NCBI RefSeq assembly: GCF_900112345.1
Contig: NZ_FOLB01000001.1
Coordinates: 62,001 to 126,000, forward strand
Direction of reading: 5' to 3'
Length of the DNA stretch: 64,000 bases
From: Nocardioides terrae
Lineage (GTDB): Bacteria > Actinomycetota > Actinomycetes > Propionibacteriales > Nocardioidaceae
Position 1 is the first letter of the stretch. The number at the start of each line of letters is the position of its first letter. Below the pieces are notes generated by a model. It was not told the origin of the DNA. It saw only the letters and a list, made by a program, of their open reading frames with translations, and ran no database searches. Positions 53,434-62,371 of this stretch are shown piece after piece. A program made the translations under genes and the position numbers.

Positions 53434-54381
53434 TCAGAACAGCGCCGACGCCAGCGCCTGGCGGCCCTTGAGGACGCGCGGGTCGTCGTTGCCGACCGCG
53501 GCGAAGAGCGCGATCAGGTGCTCGCGTGCGGCGTTGCGCTCGTCGCCGGCCGTCCGGCGGACCAGCTCGACGAGCCGCGCGAAGGAGTCCTCGACGTGGC
53601 CGCCGAGCAGGTCGAGGTCGGCGACCATGATCTGGGCGGCGACGTCGTCCGGGCTCGCAGCGGCGGCCGCGCGGGCCTCGTTGAGGTCGACGCCCTGCGT
53701 GCGCTGGAGCACCTTGGCCATGGCCAGCCCAGCGGCGGCCTCGGCGTCGGCGGGGTTGGCGTCGACGAGCTTCTGGTACTCCGCGACGGCGGTGTCGATG
53801 TCGCCGGCCTCGAGCGCCTCCTGGGCCGGCGCGTAGCGCGGGTCGAGCGCGGCGCCGCCGTCCGCGTCCTCCGGCAGCCCGGCCCGACGGCGCGGCTGAT
53901 GACGGCCGGTGATGCCCTGGACCGTCAGCTGCTGACCGAGCTGGTTGAAGAACGCGCGCAGCTCGTCGATCGGCGGAGCGCCGGGGATCGGCTGGGTCGC
54001 CGGACGGCCGTCGAGGATGACATACATCAGCGGCACCTGCGGGATCTGCATCGCCTGGGCGATCTGCGGGTTCGCGTCGATGTCGACCAGACCGGCGAGG
54101 AAGCGGCCGTCGTAGTCCTCGACGATGGTGCTGACATCGGCGGCCAGCGTCACGCTCTCCGGCGAGCGGCTCGCGGAGTAGAAGACGAGGATGACCGGCG
54201 CCGCCATCGACGCCTCGAGGATGCCCTGGAACGACTGCTCGTCGACCTCGACGGTGTAGGAGCCGGTCGCCGTCGGCGAGCCGGACGCTCCGGGAGCACC
54301 CGAGGCGGAGGCGGGCGCGGCGGTGCCCGTGAACCCGGACAGGTCGATCGCACCGGGACGGGAGAACGGCTGCTGCGTCAT
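53434..54381 (-). CDS. YbbN/CnoX-like thioredoxin-fold TPR protein
   Basis: This 315-residue protein has an N-terminal low-complexity leader (APASASGAPGASGSP), a thioredoxin-like domain and a C-terminal TPR region (PAQEALEAGDIDTAVAEYQK). The position of the redox CxxC reads YSASRSPES, so both cysteines are missing and no disulfide chemistry is expected. CnoX/YbbN proteins act as holdases that hand clients to chaperones. ATG 54381 overlaps the meaB stop by 4 bases, so it is co-translated with meaB. The functional link to the acyl-CoA genes upstream may be simple operon convenience. Confidence 0.88.
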   Translation of the reverse strand: MTQQPFSRPGAIDLSGFTGTAAPASASGAPGASGSPTATGSYTVEVDEQSFQGILEASMAAPVILVFYSASRSPESVTLAADVSTIVEDYDGRFLAGLVDIDANPQIAQAMQIPQVPLMYVILDGRPATQPIPGAPPIDELRAFFNQLGQQLTVQGITGRHQPRRRAGLPEDADGGAALDPRYAPAQEALEAGDIDTAVAEYQKLVDANPADAEAAAGLAMAKVLQRTQGVDLNEARAAAAASPDDVAAQIMVADLDLLGGHVEDSFARLVELVRRTAGDERNAAREHLIALFAAVGNDDPRVLKGRQALASALF

Positions 54382-55367
54382 GGCGCCAATCCTAGGGGCG
54401 GCCGACCGGCCCCGAGCAGGCGGTCAGCGGCGGCGTAGGGATCGCTCTCCCCGGCCGCGACCGACGCCGCGAGCTCGTCGAGCTCGCCCACCGCCCCGAC
54501 CTCCCCCCAGCGCGAGCGCAGGCCGTCGAGGGCGATCGCCTCGATCTCCTCGCGTGCCCGGCGGGTACGTCGACGGGCCAGCTCTCCGGTCTCGGTCAGC
54601 CACCGGCGGTGCGCGTCGACGGCTCCGACCACCTCGTCCAGCCCCTCACCCGACTGCGCGACCGTCTTGAGCAGCGGAGGCTTCCAGGCGCCGTCCGGCC
54701 GGTCCGCGAGGGCGAGCATCCCGCGCAGGTCGCGCCGGACGGAGTCAGCGCCGTCGCGGTCGGCCTTGTTGATCACGTAGACGTCGCCGATCTCGAGGAT
54801 GCCCGCCTTGGCCGCCTGGATGCCGTCGCCCATGCCGGGCGCGACCAGCACCATCGTGGTGTCGGCCAGCGCGGCGATCTCGATCTCGGACTGCCCGACG
54901 CCGACGGTCTCGATGAGGATCACGTCGAAGCCGGCCGCGTCGAGCACGCGCAGCGCCTGCGGGGTGGTCCAGGCCAGTCCGCCCAGGTGGCCGCGGGAGG
55001 CCATCGACCTGATGAAGACGCCGTCGTCGCTCGCGTGGTCCGACATCCGCACGCGGTCGCCGAGCAGGGCCCCGCCGGAGAACGGTGACGACGGGTCGAC
55101 GGCGAGCACGCCGACGCGGCGCCCGGTCGCGCGCAGCTCCTTGACGAGCGCGTTGGTGGTGGTCGACTTCCCCACGCCCGGGGAGCCGGTGATGCCGACG
55201 ACCATCGCGTTGCCCGCGTACGGCGCCAGCGCGGCCATGACCTCGCGCAGGGCGGTGCCCCCGCCGGCCGGAGCCTCCTCCACGAGGCTGATGAGACGGG
55301 CGACCGCCCGGGGGGAACCCCCTCGGGCGGCCTCCACCAGGTCGGCGACCCGGTCAGTGCGTCGCAA
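54378..55367 (-). CDS. meaB: Methylmalonyl-CoA mutase-associated GTPase MeaB
   Basis: This 329-residue P-loop GTPase protects and reloads adenosylcobalamin in methylmalonyl-CoA or ethylmalonyl-CoA mutases. The Walker A motif is GITGSPGVGKST (about residues 58-69), with LAVDPSSPFSGGALLGDR, TVGVGQSEIEIA and NKADRDG. The first codon at 55367 is TTG; a GTG eleven codons later is an alternative. It starts 6 bases after the thiolase stop, so thiolase-meaB-ybbN form one transcript. The mutase itself is not in the window, but the epimerase and Ccr are close by. Confidence 0.94.
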   Translation of the reverse strand: MRRTDRVADLVEAARGGSPRAVARLISLVEEAPAGGGTALREVMAALAPYAGNAMVVGITGSPGVGKSTTTNALVKELRATGRRVGVLAVDPSSPFSGGALLGDRVRMSDHASDDGVFIRSMASRGHLGGLAWTTPQALRVLDAAGFDVILIETVGVGQSEIEIAALADTTMVLVAPGMGDGIQAAKAGILEIGDVYVINKADRDGADSVRRDLRGMLALADRPDGAWKPPLLKTVAQSGEGLDEVVGAVDAHRRWLTETGELARRRTRRAREEIEAIALDGLRSRWGEVGAVGELDELAASVAAGESDPYAAADRLLGAGRPPLGLAP

Positions 55368-55373
55368 GACTCG

Positions 55374-56564
55374 TCAGTTGCCCGGGACCCGGACGATGAG
55401 GGCGTCGCCCTGGCCACCGCCCCCGCACAGGGCGGCGGCGCCGACGCCGCCCCCGCGGCGCTTCAGCTCCAGGGCGAGGTGCAGGACCACGCGGGTGCCG
55501 GACATGCCGACGGGGTGGCCGAGCGCGATGGCACCGCCGTTGATGTTGACCTTCGCGTCGTCGAGGCCGAGCTCGCGCGCTGACGAGATCCCGACGGCGG
55601 CGAACGCCTCGTTGAACTCGACCAGGTCGAGGTCGGTGGGCGCGATGCCCTCCTTCTCGCAGGCCTTGCGGGTCGCCTCGGCCGGCTGCAGCTGCAGGGA
55701 GGAGTCGGGGCCGGCGACCTGGCCGTGGGCGCCGATCTCGGCGAGCCACTCGAGGCCGAGCTCCTCGGCCTTCGCCCTGCTCATCACGACGACGGCCGCG
55801 GCGCCGTCGGAGATCTGCGAGGCGGAGCCGGCGGTGATGGTGCCCTCCTTGGAGAAGGCCGGGCGCAGCTTGCCGAGCGACTCCGCGGTGGTGTCGCCGC
55901 GCACGCCCTCGTCGGTCGAGACGACGACCGGGTCGCCCTTGCGCTGCGGGATGGAGACCGGCACGACCTCGTCCTCGAAGACGCCGTTCTTCCACGCCAG
56001 CGCCGCCTTCTGGTGCGACTGGGCGGCGAACTCGTCCTGCTCGGCGCGGGTGAGGTTCTGGGCCGCCGCGTTGCGCTCCTCGGTGAGCAGGCCCATCGCC
56101 TGGGAGGTGAACTGGTCGAAGAGGGCGTCGTAGGCCATCGAGTCGACGAGCTTCACGTCGCCGAACTTGATGCCCTCACGCGACTTGGGCAGGAAGTGCG
56201 GCGCGTTGGTCATCGACTCCATGCCGCCGGCGACGACGATCTCGCACTCCCCCGCGCGGATGAGCTGGTCGGCGAGCGCGATGGCGTTGAGCCCCGAGAG
56301 GCAGACCTTGTTGATGGTGATCGAGGGGACGCTCATCGGGATGCCGGCGTTGACCCCCGCGAGGCGCGCCGGGTTCTGGCCGGCGCCCGCCTGGATGACC
56401 TGGCCCATGATCACGTAGTCGACCTGGTCGCCGCTCACGCCGGCCTTCTCCAGGGCGCCCTTGATCGCGATCCCGCCCAGGTCGGAGGCCGACAGGTCCT
56501 TGAGACCGCCGCTCAGGCGACCGATCGGGGTGCGAGCCCCGGCGACGATGACATTTCCGGACAT
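55374..56564 (-). CDS. Acetyl-CoA C-acetyltransferase
   Basis: This 396-residue thiolase condenses or cleaves acetoacetyl-CoA. The nucleophile C88 is in [14 protein letters not shown], the active-site His is in [16 protein letters not shown], and the C-terminal Cys is in [20 protein letters not shown] Shine-Dalgarno lies 6 bases before the ATG. A TACC-containing inverted repeat about 40 bases upstream may be an operator. Together with Ccr and methylmalonyl-CoA epimerase, it fits C4 acyl-CoA metabolism. Confidence 0.95.
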   Translation of the reverse strand: MSGNVIVAGARTPIGRLSGGLKDLSASDLGGIAIKGALEKAGVSGDQVDYVIMGQVIQAGAGQNPARLAGVNAGIPMSVPSITINKVCLSGLNAIALADQLIRAGECEIVVAGGMESMTNAPHFLPKSREGIKFGDVKLVDSMAYDALFDQFTSQAMGLLTEERNAAAQNLTRAEQDEFAAQSHQKAALAWKNGVFEDEVVPVSIPQRKGDPVVVSTDEGVRGDTTAESLGKLRPAFSKEGTITAGSASQISDGAAAVVVMSRAKAEELGLEWLAEIGAHGQVAGPDSSLQLQPAEATRKACEKEGIAPTDLDLVEFNEAFAAVGISSARELGLDDAKVNINGGAIALGHPVGMSGTRVVLHLALELKRRGGGVGAAALCGGGGQGDALIVRVPGN

Positions 56565-56602
56565 GTGGAGCCTCCAGTTCAGTGGCGAACAGCCCCGCCA
56601 AC

Positions 56603-56616
56603 CTACCTACGGGTAG
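56603..56616. promoter_or_regulatory. Inverted repeat upstream of thiolase gene
   Basis: CTACCTACGGGTAG contains a perfect CTACC/GGTAG pair around TACG. Its TAC-N6-GTA core has the same spacing as the element upstream of ccr (57221-57234), suggesting that one regulator binds both. Confidence 0.4.
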
Positions 56617-56697
56617 TCGCGATGGGGAGAGGGTGGCGGCCGGGCGTCGTGTAGCGCTCGTCACACATTCTGTCCCGTTCCCGGGGCACACACCACC

Positions 56698-57156
56698 ATG
56701 GCCACCATGACCTCTCTGCAGATCCCCGAGCACCTCTTCACCGCGATCGACCACGTCGGCATCGCGGTCGCCGACATCGACGAGGCGATCGCGTTCTACG
56801 AGACGACGTTCGGCATGCGCCTGGCGCACCGCGAGGTCAACGACGAGCAGGGCGTCGCGGAGGCGATGATGGCCGTCGGCGACTCCGGCTCGTGCATCCA
56901 GCTGCTGGCCCCGCTCTCCCACGAGTCGACGATCGCGACGTTCCTCGACCGCAACGGCCCGGGCATGCAGCAGCTCGCCTACCGCGTCGTCGACGTCGAG
57001 CAGGTCAGCGAGATCCTGCGCGAGCGCGGCGTCCGGCTCCTCTACGACGTGCCCCGACGCGGCACCTCCGACAGCCGGATCAACTTCGTCCACCCCAAGG
57101 ACGCCGGCGGCGTCCTCATCGAGCTGGTCCAGCCCCCGGCCGGCCCCGAGCACTGA
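56698..57156 (+). CDS. mce: Methylmalonyl-CoA/ethylmalonyl-CoA epimerase
   Basis: This 152-residue glyoxalase-fold protein interconverts methylmalonyl-CoA epimers. It begins IDHVGIAVADIDEAIAFYE, contains GPGMQQLAYRV and ends NFVHPKDAGGVLIELVQ, the typical metal-ligand pattern (H, Q/H, E). The ATG at 56698 is used; the ATG 9 bases later is also possible. It is divergent from the thiolase gene (133-base gap) and 153 bases upstream of ccr on the same strand. Confidence 0.93.
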   Translation: MATMTSLQIPEHLFTAIDHVGIAVADIDEAIAFYETTFGMRLAHREVNDEQGVAEAMMAVGDSGSCIQLLAPLSHESTIATFLDRNGPGMQQLAYRVVDVEQVSEILRERGVRLLYDVPRRGTSDSRINFVHPKDAGGVLIELVQPPAGPEH

Positions 57157-57220
57157 GCCGCACCGAGCCGCGCCCGGCCGCCGTGGCTGAGCCGTAGGTC
57201 ACACCGGCTACCCAGGCCTG

Positions 57221-57234
57221 TTACCCACCAGTAA
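57221..57234. promoter_or_regulatory. Imperfect inverted repeat upstream of ccr
   Basis: TTACCCACCAGTAA pairs TTAC with GTAA and shares a TAC-N6-GTA core with the element upstream of the thiolase gene. It lies about 75 bases before the ccr start, a position suited to promoter control. Confidence 0.4.
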
Positions 57235-57309
57235 TGTTCCGGCCACCCGTGGGAACCGGATCATCCGAGCCCCGGTCCAGCCCCGACCCTGAACCCAGCA
57301 GGAGCCGAC

Positions 57310-58650
57310 GTGCAGCACATCCTCGACGCGATCCAGTCCGGTGAGGCCACCAGCGAGGACTTCGCCAGCCTCCAGATCCCCGACCACTACCGGGCGGCAT
57401 GCGTCCACAAGGACGAGGTGGACATGTTCGAGGGGATCCCGAGCAAGGAGAAGGACCCCCGCAAGTCGCTCCACGTCGAGGACGTCGCGCTGCCCGAGCT
57501 CGGCCCGGGCGAGGCGTTCGTCGCGGTGATGGCCTCCGCCATCAACTACAACACCGTGTGGACGTCGATCTTCGAGCCGGTCTCGACGTTCGGGTTCCTC
57601 GAGCGCTACGGGCGGCTCTCCGAGCTCACCAAGCGACACGACCTGCCCTACCACGTCGTCGGCTCGGACCTGTCCGGCGTCGTGCTCAAGACCGGGCCCG
57701 GCGTCACGAAGTGGAAGCCCGGCGACCGGGTCGTGGCCCACTGCCTGAGCGTCGAGCTCGAGTCGCCCGACGGGCACAACGACACGATGCTCGACAACGA
57801 GCAGCGGATCTGGGGCTTCGAGACCAACTTCGGCGGCCTGGCCGAGGTCGCGATGGTCAAGGCCAACCAGCTCATGCCGAAGCCCGAGCACCTGACCTGG
57901 GAGGAGGCCGCCTCCCCGGGGCTGGTCAACTGCACGGCGTACCGCCAGCTGGTCTCCAAGAACGGCGGTGCGATGAAGCAGGGCGACAACGTCCTGGTCT
58001 GGGGCGCCTCGGGCGGCCTGGGCGGCTTCGCGACGCAGTACGCCCTCAACGGCGGCGCCACGCCCGTCTGCGTGGTCTCCAACGAGGAGAAGGCCAAGAT
58101 CGTGCGCTCGATGGGCGCCGAGCTGGTCATCAACCGCTCCGAGATGGACTTCAGGTTCTGGAACGAGGAGGGCACCCAGCAGAACCCGAAGGAGTGGCAG
58201 CGGCTGGGCAAGGCCATCCGCGAGCTCACCGGCGGCGAGGACATCGACATCGTCTTCGAGCACCCCGGCAGGGAGACCTTCGGCGCGAGCGTCTACGTCA
58301 CCCGCAAGGGCGGCACCATCACGACCTGTGCCTCCACCACCGGGTTCATGCACGAGTACGACAACCGCTACCTGTGGATGAACCTCAAGAGGATCATCTC
58401 CAGCCACTTCGCCAACTACCGCGAGTCGTGGGAGGCCAACCGCCTCATCGCGAAGGGGAAGATCCACCCGACGCTGTCGCGGACCTACACCCTCGACCAG
58501 GTCGGCCAGGCCTCACTCGACGTGCACCAGAACAAGCACCAGGGCAAGGTCGGCGTCCTCGCGCTGGCGCCCGAGGAGGGGCTGGGCGTCCTCGACGAGG
58601 AGATGCGCAGCAAGCACCTCGACGCGATCAACCGGTTCCGTGGCGTCTGA
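57310..58650 (+). CDS. ccr: Crotonyl-CoA carboxylase/reductase
   Basis: This 446-residue MDR-family enzyme reductively carboxylates crotonyl-CoA to ethylmalonyl-CoA with NADPH and CO2. The CO2-pocket residues known from the Kitasatospora enzyme are visible: N81 in INYNTVW, F170-E171 in WGFETNFGG, and a histidine in ISSHFANY near 366. The NADPH-binding stretch is VLVWGASGGLGGFATQ. This set separates a true carboxylase from a simple crotonyl-CoA reductase. GTG 57310 has CAGGAG 6 bases upstream. The product feeds the ethylmalonyl-CoA pathway or supplies polyketide extender units. Confidence 0.96.
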   Translation: MQHILDAIQSGEATSEDFASLQIPDHYRAACVHKDEVDMFEGIPSKEKDPRKSLHVEDVALPELGPGEAFVAVMASAINYNTVWTSIFEPVSTFGFLERYGRLSELTKRHDLPYHVVGSDLSGVVLKTGPGVTKWKPGDRVVAHCLSVELESPDGHNDTMLDNEQRIWGFETNFGGLAEVAMVKANQLMPKPEHLTWEEAASPGLVNCTAYRQLVSKNGGAMKQGDNVLVWGASGGLGGFATQYALNGGATPVCVVSNEEKAKIVRSMGAELVINRSEMDFRFWNEEGTQQNPKEWQRLGKAIRELTGGEDIDIVFEHPGRETFGASVYVTRKGGTITTCASTTGFMHEYDNRYLWMNLKRIISSHFANYRESWEANRLIAKGKIHPTLSRTYTLDQVGQASLDVHQNKHQGKVGVLALAPEEGLGVLDEEMRSKHLDAINRFRGV

Positions 58651-58694
58651 GCCGCGGCGACACGGCCTGCGGTGAGGGACCCGAACAGCTGACC

Positions 58695-58728
58695 CGAGGG
58701 GTCGCGGCGATTGCGCTGCGACCCCTCG
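58695..58728 (+). terminator. Terminator after ccr
   Basis: An 11-bp perfect stem CGAGGGGTCGC/GCGACCCCTCG with a 12-base loop lies 44 bases after the ccr stop and is followed by CGGTTTCG. It separates ccr from the coiled-coil gene. The remaining DNA up to 58836 shows only a purine-rich ribosome-binding region. Confidence 0.7.
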
Positions 58729-58836
58729 CGGTTTCGTGGGACCCTTCCATCCGCAAAGATGGGGGGCATCCGCGCGCACCGGTTGGGAGCACCGGCGCCT
58801 GAGGCACGAGACGCAACGGAAGAGGAAGCCGCCATC

Positions 58837-60180
58837 ATGAGCGAACAGGGCCTGTCGATCTTCGACGACGAGCCGGAGCAGCCCGCCAAGCGGGAGGCCC
58901 GGGCCGATCAGGGCGACGACGCGACCCAGGTCCTTCCACGGGTCCCCGCGACGCCTGCCCCGCCAGCACCGCCGGCACCGCCGACCGCGCGGCCGGGCGC
59001 CGACGCGCCCCGGACGGCACCGGGCGCCGCACCCCTGCCGGTCGTGCGCCGTGGCGGCTACGACCCGGCAGCGGTCGACGCGCGCCTCAAGCAGCACGCG
59101 CAGGAGAACGCCGGCCTGACCAGCAGCCTCGCCGCCGCGCAGCAGCGGATCGCCGACCTCGAGGCCCGGCTGCAGGCGGCCGAGGCGCAGCTCGCCGAGA
59201 GCCAGACGCCGTCGTACGCCGGGCTGGGTGGCCGCGCCAGCGCGATGCTGCGCCTGGCCGAGGAGGAGGCCGGCGAGATCCGGTCCAGCGCCTGGGAGGA
59301 CGCCGCCGGCATCCGGGAGCAGGCCCAGCGCGACGCCAAGACGATCCGGCTCGAGGCCCAGCGCGACACCGACCAGCTCCGCGCCGAGCAGAGCAAGGAG
59401 CTCGAGGAGCACCGCGCTCGGGTGACGACCGACGCCGAGCAGCAGCGCAGCCAGGCCAAGGCCGAGGCCGACGACCTGCTCGCCGCCGCGCGTCGCGCCG
59501 CAGAGCAGCTGCGCCTGGCCGCCGAGCAGGAGACCACCGAGATGCGCACCCAGGCGCAGCGCGAGGTCGAGCAGGCCCGCGCCGGCGCCGACCGCGAGGT
59601 GCAGGAGGCCCGCCGGATGCTGGCGGTCGAGAAGGAGCGGCTGGCCCGCGAGGCGACCGACTTCCACGCCAGCAAGCTGGCCGAGACCCGCCGCCTGGTG
59701 GAGGAGGCGGAGGCTCGCGCGGCATCGGCCGAGGATCGTGCCCGCACCGCCACCGCCTCGATCGCCGACGTCCGCCAGCGCGCCGAGGCAGACTCCGAGT
59801 CGCTGCTGACCCGGGCCCGTCGCGAGGCCGAGCAACTGCTCTCCGCTGCCCGTACGCAGGCCGAGCACATCGCCTCCGAGGGCACCAACGAGGCGGAGCG
59901 GTCTCTCGCCCGGATCAAGGCCGAGGTCGAGCGGATGAGCAAGCGGCGCGACGCCATCACCGCCCAGCTGTCCTCCCTCAACGACCTGGTCTCGCGGTTC
60001 ACCCGCGACGACAGCGATGACACCGACGAGGACACCAACGAGGCCACCGACGAGGCCACCGACGAGGCCACCGACCAGGCCACCGACCAGGCCACCGACG
60101 ACACCGCCGCCGGCTCGAGCGACACGCCCTCCGAGGACAACGTTTCGGCGTCGGGCGGCAAGGGCAAGGGCAAGGCGTGA
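58837..60180 (+). CDS. DivIVA/Scy-like coiled-coil protein
   Basis: This 447-residue protein has a disordered N-terminus, a DivIVA-like segment (VVRRGGYDPAAVDARLKQHA), and then about 270 residues of continuous heptad-rich Ala/Glu/Arg/Gln coiled coil. The tail is made of EATD/QATD repeats and a Gly/Lys-rich end. Streptomyces Scy and FilP are related in style; they organise polar growth and cell stiffness. The ATG at 58837 (MSEQGLSIFDDEP) has AGAGGAAG upstream; the frame 126 bases longer overlaps the terminator. It overlaps the next membrane-protein gene by 4 bases, so a joint role at the membrane is possible. Confidence 0.82.
   Translation: MSEQGLSIFDDEPEQPAKREARADQGDDATQVLPRVPATPAPPAPPAPPTARPGADAPRTAPGAAPLPVVRRGGYDPAAVDARLKQHAQENAGLTSSLAAAQQRIADLEARLQAAEAQLAESQTPSYAGLGGRASAMLRLAEEEAGEIRSSAWEDAAGIREQAQRDAKTIRLEAQRDTDQLRAEQSKELEEHRARVTTDAEQQRSQAKAEADDLLAAARRAAEQLRLAAEQETTEMRTQAQREVEQARAGADREVQEARRMLAVEKERLAREATDFHASKLAETRRLVEEAEARAASAEDRARTATASIADVRQRAEADSESLLTRARREAEQLLSAARTQAEHIASEGTNEAERSLARIKAEVERMSKRRDAITAQLSSLNDLVSRFTRDDSDDTDEDTNEATDEATDEATDQATDQATDDTAAGSSDTPSEDNVSASGGKGKGKA
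60040..60099 (+). repeat. 12-bp tandem repeat in the coiled-coil gene
   Basis: Five in-frame units of GAGGCCACCGAC (three) and CAGGCCACCGAC (two) encode repeated EATD/QATD residues in the C-terminal tail. A diverged unit GAGGACACCAAC precedes them. Confidence 0.9.
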
Positions 60181-61337
60181 CGCAAGCCGGCGAGGACGAG
60201 CCCCCCGCGAGCGCGGAGGCCGTCCAGGCCGACCGGGCCACCGATGACCGGGAGCCGCTCAGCGCGGAGCACGAGACCGGTGACGACCTCGGCACTCCGG
60301 GGCCGCGGCTGTCGCGGCGGGCGCCGTACCTCGTCGGCTTCCTCGGCGGCCTCGGCCTGCTGAGCGCCATCGCCCTCGGGAACGCCGTCTGGTCGATCCG
60401 CGGCGTCCTGGTCCAGATCCTTGTCGCGTTCTTCATCGCCGCCGGGCTCAACCCGTCGGTGAAGTTCTTCGAGCGACGCGGCATGCGCCGATCCTGGGCC
60501 GTCCTGACGGTGATCGTGACCGTGCTGGTCGCGCTGGCGCTCTTCCTCGTCGCCTTCGTGCCGGTGATGACCGACCAGGTGCGGGCGATCAGCCAGAGCG
60601 CGCCGGACTGGCTCGACTCGCTGCAGCGCAGCCGGCGGATCCAGAAGCTCAACGACGACTACCAGATCATCGACAAGATCCGGGAGTACGTCACCGGAGG
60701 CGACTTCGTCAGCAGCATCTTCGGCGGGGCCCTCGGCGTCGGGCTGGCGGTGCTCGGCGCGCTGGCCAACACCTTCGTCATCACCGTGATGACGCTCTAC
60801 TTCCTCGCGGGGCTCGACCCGGCGAAGGGCGCGCTCTACCGGCTCGCCCCAGCGTCCCGCCGCGAGCGGGTGAGCAAGCTCGGCGACCGGGTCATCGAGG
60901 GGATCGGCGGCTACGTCTCCGGCGCGTTCATCGTCGCGCTCTGCGCCGGGCTCTCCTCGCTCGTCTTCCTGTTCATCGTCGGTATGGGCGACTACGCGGT
61001 CGCTCTGGCGTTCGTGGTCGCGCTGCTCGACGTCATCCCGATGATCGGTGCGACCCTCGGCGCGGTCATCGTCTGTGCGATCGCGTTCGCCACCGACGTG
61101 CAGACGGGCGTCATCGCGGTGATCTTCTACGTCGTCTACCAGCAGGTCGAGAACTACCTGATCTACCCGCGGGTGATGAGCAAGTCGGTCGACGTGCCGG
61201 GCGTGGTCACGGTCATCGCCGCCCTCGTCGGCGCCGGCCTGATGGGCGTGGTCGGGGCGCTGTTGGCCATCCCTACGGCCGCGGCGCTGTTGATGCTGAT
61301 GCGCGAGGTCTTCGTGCGTCAGCAGGACCAGAGTTGA
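60177..61337 (+). CDS. AI-2E family (TqsA/PerM-like) membrane protein
   Basis: This 386-residue protein has an acidic N-terminal tail, then about eight membrane segments with a long central amphipathic loop (SAPDWLDSLQRSRRIQKLND). Family hallmarks are AGLNPSVKFFERRGMRR, VVYQQVENYLIYPRVM and LGALLAIP-like ending VGALLAIPTAAALLML. Members are channels or exporters of small molecules; autoinducer transport is proven only in some. GTG 60177 overlaps the coiled-coil gene by 4 bases, indicating coupling. It converges on an EamA gene. Confidence 0.9.
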   Translation: MTQAGEDEPPASAEAVQADRATDDREPLSAEHETGDDLGTPGPRLSRRAPYLVGFLGGLGLLSAIALGNAVWSIRGVLVQILVAFFIAAGLNPSVKFFERRGMRRSWAVLTVIVTVLVALALFLVAFVPVMTDQVRAISQSAPDWLDSLQRSRRIQKLNDDYQIIDKIREYVTGGDFVSSIFGGALGVGLAVLGALANTFVITVMTLYFLAGLDPAKGALYRLAPASRRERVSKLGDRVIEGIGGYVSGAFIVALCAGLSSLVFLFIVGMGDYAVALAFVVALLDVIPMIGATLGAVIVCAIAFATDVQTGVIAVIFYVVYQQVENYLIYPRVMSKSVDVPGVVTVIAALVGAGLMGVVGALLAIPTAAALLMLMREVFVRQQDQS

Positions 61338-61344
61338 CGCAGGC

Positions 61345-62334
61345 TCAGTCTTCGACGGCGTCCGTCGGCTCGCCGCTCGCCACCACCCGCTCCTCGCCGA
61401 GCCGCACGGCGACGACTCCGGCGAGGATCAGCAGGCCGCCGAGGAGCTGCACGCCGGTCGGGAGCTCGTCGACGAAGACCCAGGCGAAGCCGACGCCGGC
61501 GACCACCTCGAAGAGCGCGATGAAGGCGCCCAGCCGTGCGCCGAGGAGGCGGCCGGCAGCGACTCCGGTCAGGTAGGCCACACCGCACGTCACCACCCCG
61601 AGCAGCACGACCGGCACCCACCATGCGGTGCGGTGACCGGCCAGCACGACGTCGGCCGTGCTCGCGCCCATCGGCAGCACGTGGACGAGGGCCAGGCCGC
61701 CCATGAGCACCGTGCCGAAGAGCAGTCCACCGGCCGCGAGGGTCACCGGCGGGAGTCCGCTGGAGTGGTCGGCGTTGACCAGGAAGTACGTCGCCGCGCC
61801 GGTCATCGCCAAGAGCGCCCAGGCGACGCCGCCGGCGTCGAGGCTGGCGCCGCCGGCCAGGTCGAGGACCAGGACGAGCCCGGAGGCGGCCAGCAGCGCG
61901 CCCAGCACGGTGACCGGCCCGGGCCGCTGCCCGTACCGGGCCCACAGCCAGCCGACGACGGCCGCCGGAGCGGTGTACTCGATGAGCAGCGCGGGCCCGA
62001 CCTCCATCCGCTCGACGGCCATGAAGTAGCAGAACTGCGCGCCGGTGACGGCCAGCAGCCCGTAGGCGGTCAGCAGGCCGAGGTTGGCGCGCAGCACGCC
62101 CCAGCGGCCGCGGAGCGCCGCCAGCCCGAACGGCACCGCGACCGCGGCTCCGATCGCGGAGCGGACCAGCGCCGTCGTACCCGGCGTCCAGCCGGTGTCG
62201 AACAGCGAGCTCGCGAACGATCCGGAGAGGCCGAAGGTGAGGGCCGAGGCGAGCGCCAGCAGGATCCCTGCCGCCGTCCGCTGGCCGGCCGCGCCCTGCC
62301 CGGACACTGCCTCATCATGGGTCAAAGCGCTCAT
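61345..62334 (-). CDS. EamA/DMT-superfamily transporter (second copy)
   Basis: This 329-residue protein has ten hydrophobic segments in two EamA repeats (GILLALASALTFGLSGSFAS; GGVAWALLAMTGAATYFLV) and an RhtA-like layout, suggesting export of amino acids or similar metabolites. The ATG at 62334 lies 8 bases after a consensus-like promoter, so the mRNA is predicted to be leaderless or nearly so. A CGNR regulator is divergent 38 bases away and is its likely controller. Confidence 0.9.
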   Translation of the reverse strand: MSALTHDEAVSGQGAAGQRTAAGILLALASALTFGLSGSFASSLFDTGWTPGTTALVRSAIGAAVAVPFGLAALRGRWGVLRANLGLLTAYGLLAVTGAQFCYFMAVERMEVGPALLIEYTAPAAVVGWLWARYGQRPGPVTVLGALLAASGLVLVLDLAGGASLDAGGVAWALLAMTGAATYFLVNADHSSGLPPVTLAAGGLLFGTVLMGGLALVHVLPMGASTADVVLAGHRTAWWVPVVLLGVVTCGVAYLTGVAAGRLLGARLGAFIALFEVVAGVGFAWVFVDELPTGVQLLGGLLILAGVVAVRLGEERVVASGEPTDAVED

Positions 62335-62342
62335 GGGTCATG

Positions 62343-62371
62343 ACGCTACGAGCGGTTGTGTAACCTGTCAA
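62343..62371 (-). promoter_or_regulatory. Consensus-like promoter of second eamA gene
   Basis: On the minus strand TTGACA (62366-62371) is separated by exactly 17 bases from TAGCGT (62343-62348). This is the best -35/-10 pair in the window. The predicted start point is 1-3 bases from the ATG at 62334. The promoter fills almost the whole gap to the divergent CGNR gene, so the regulator could act directly on it. Confidence 0.7.
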
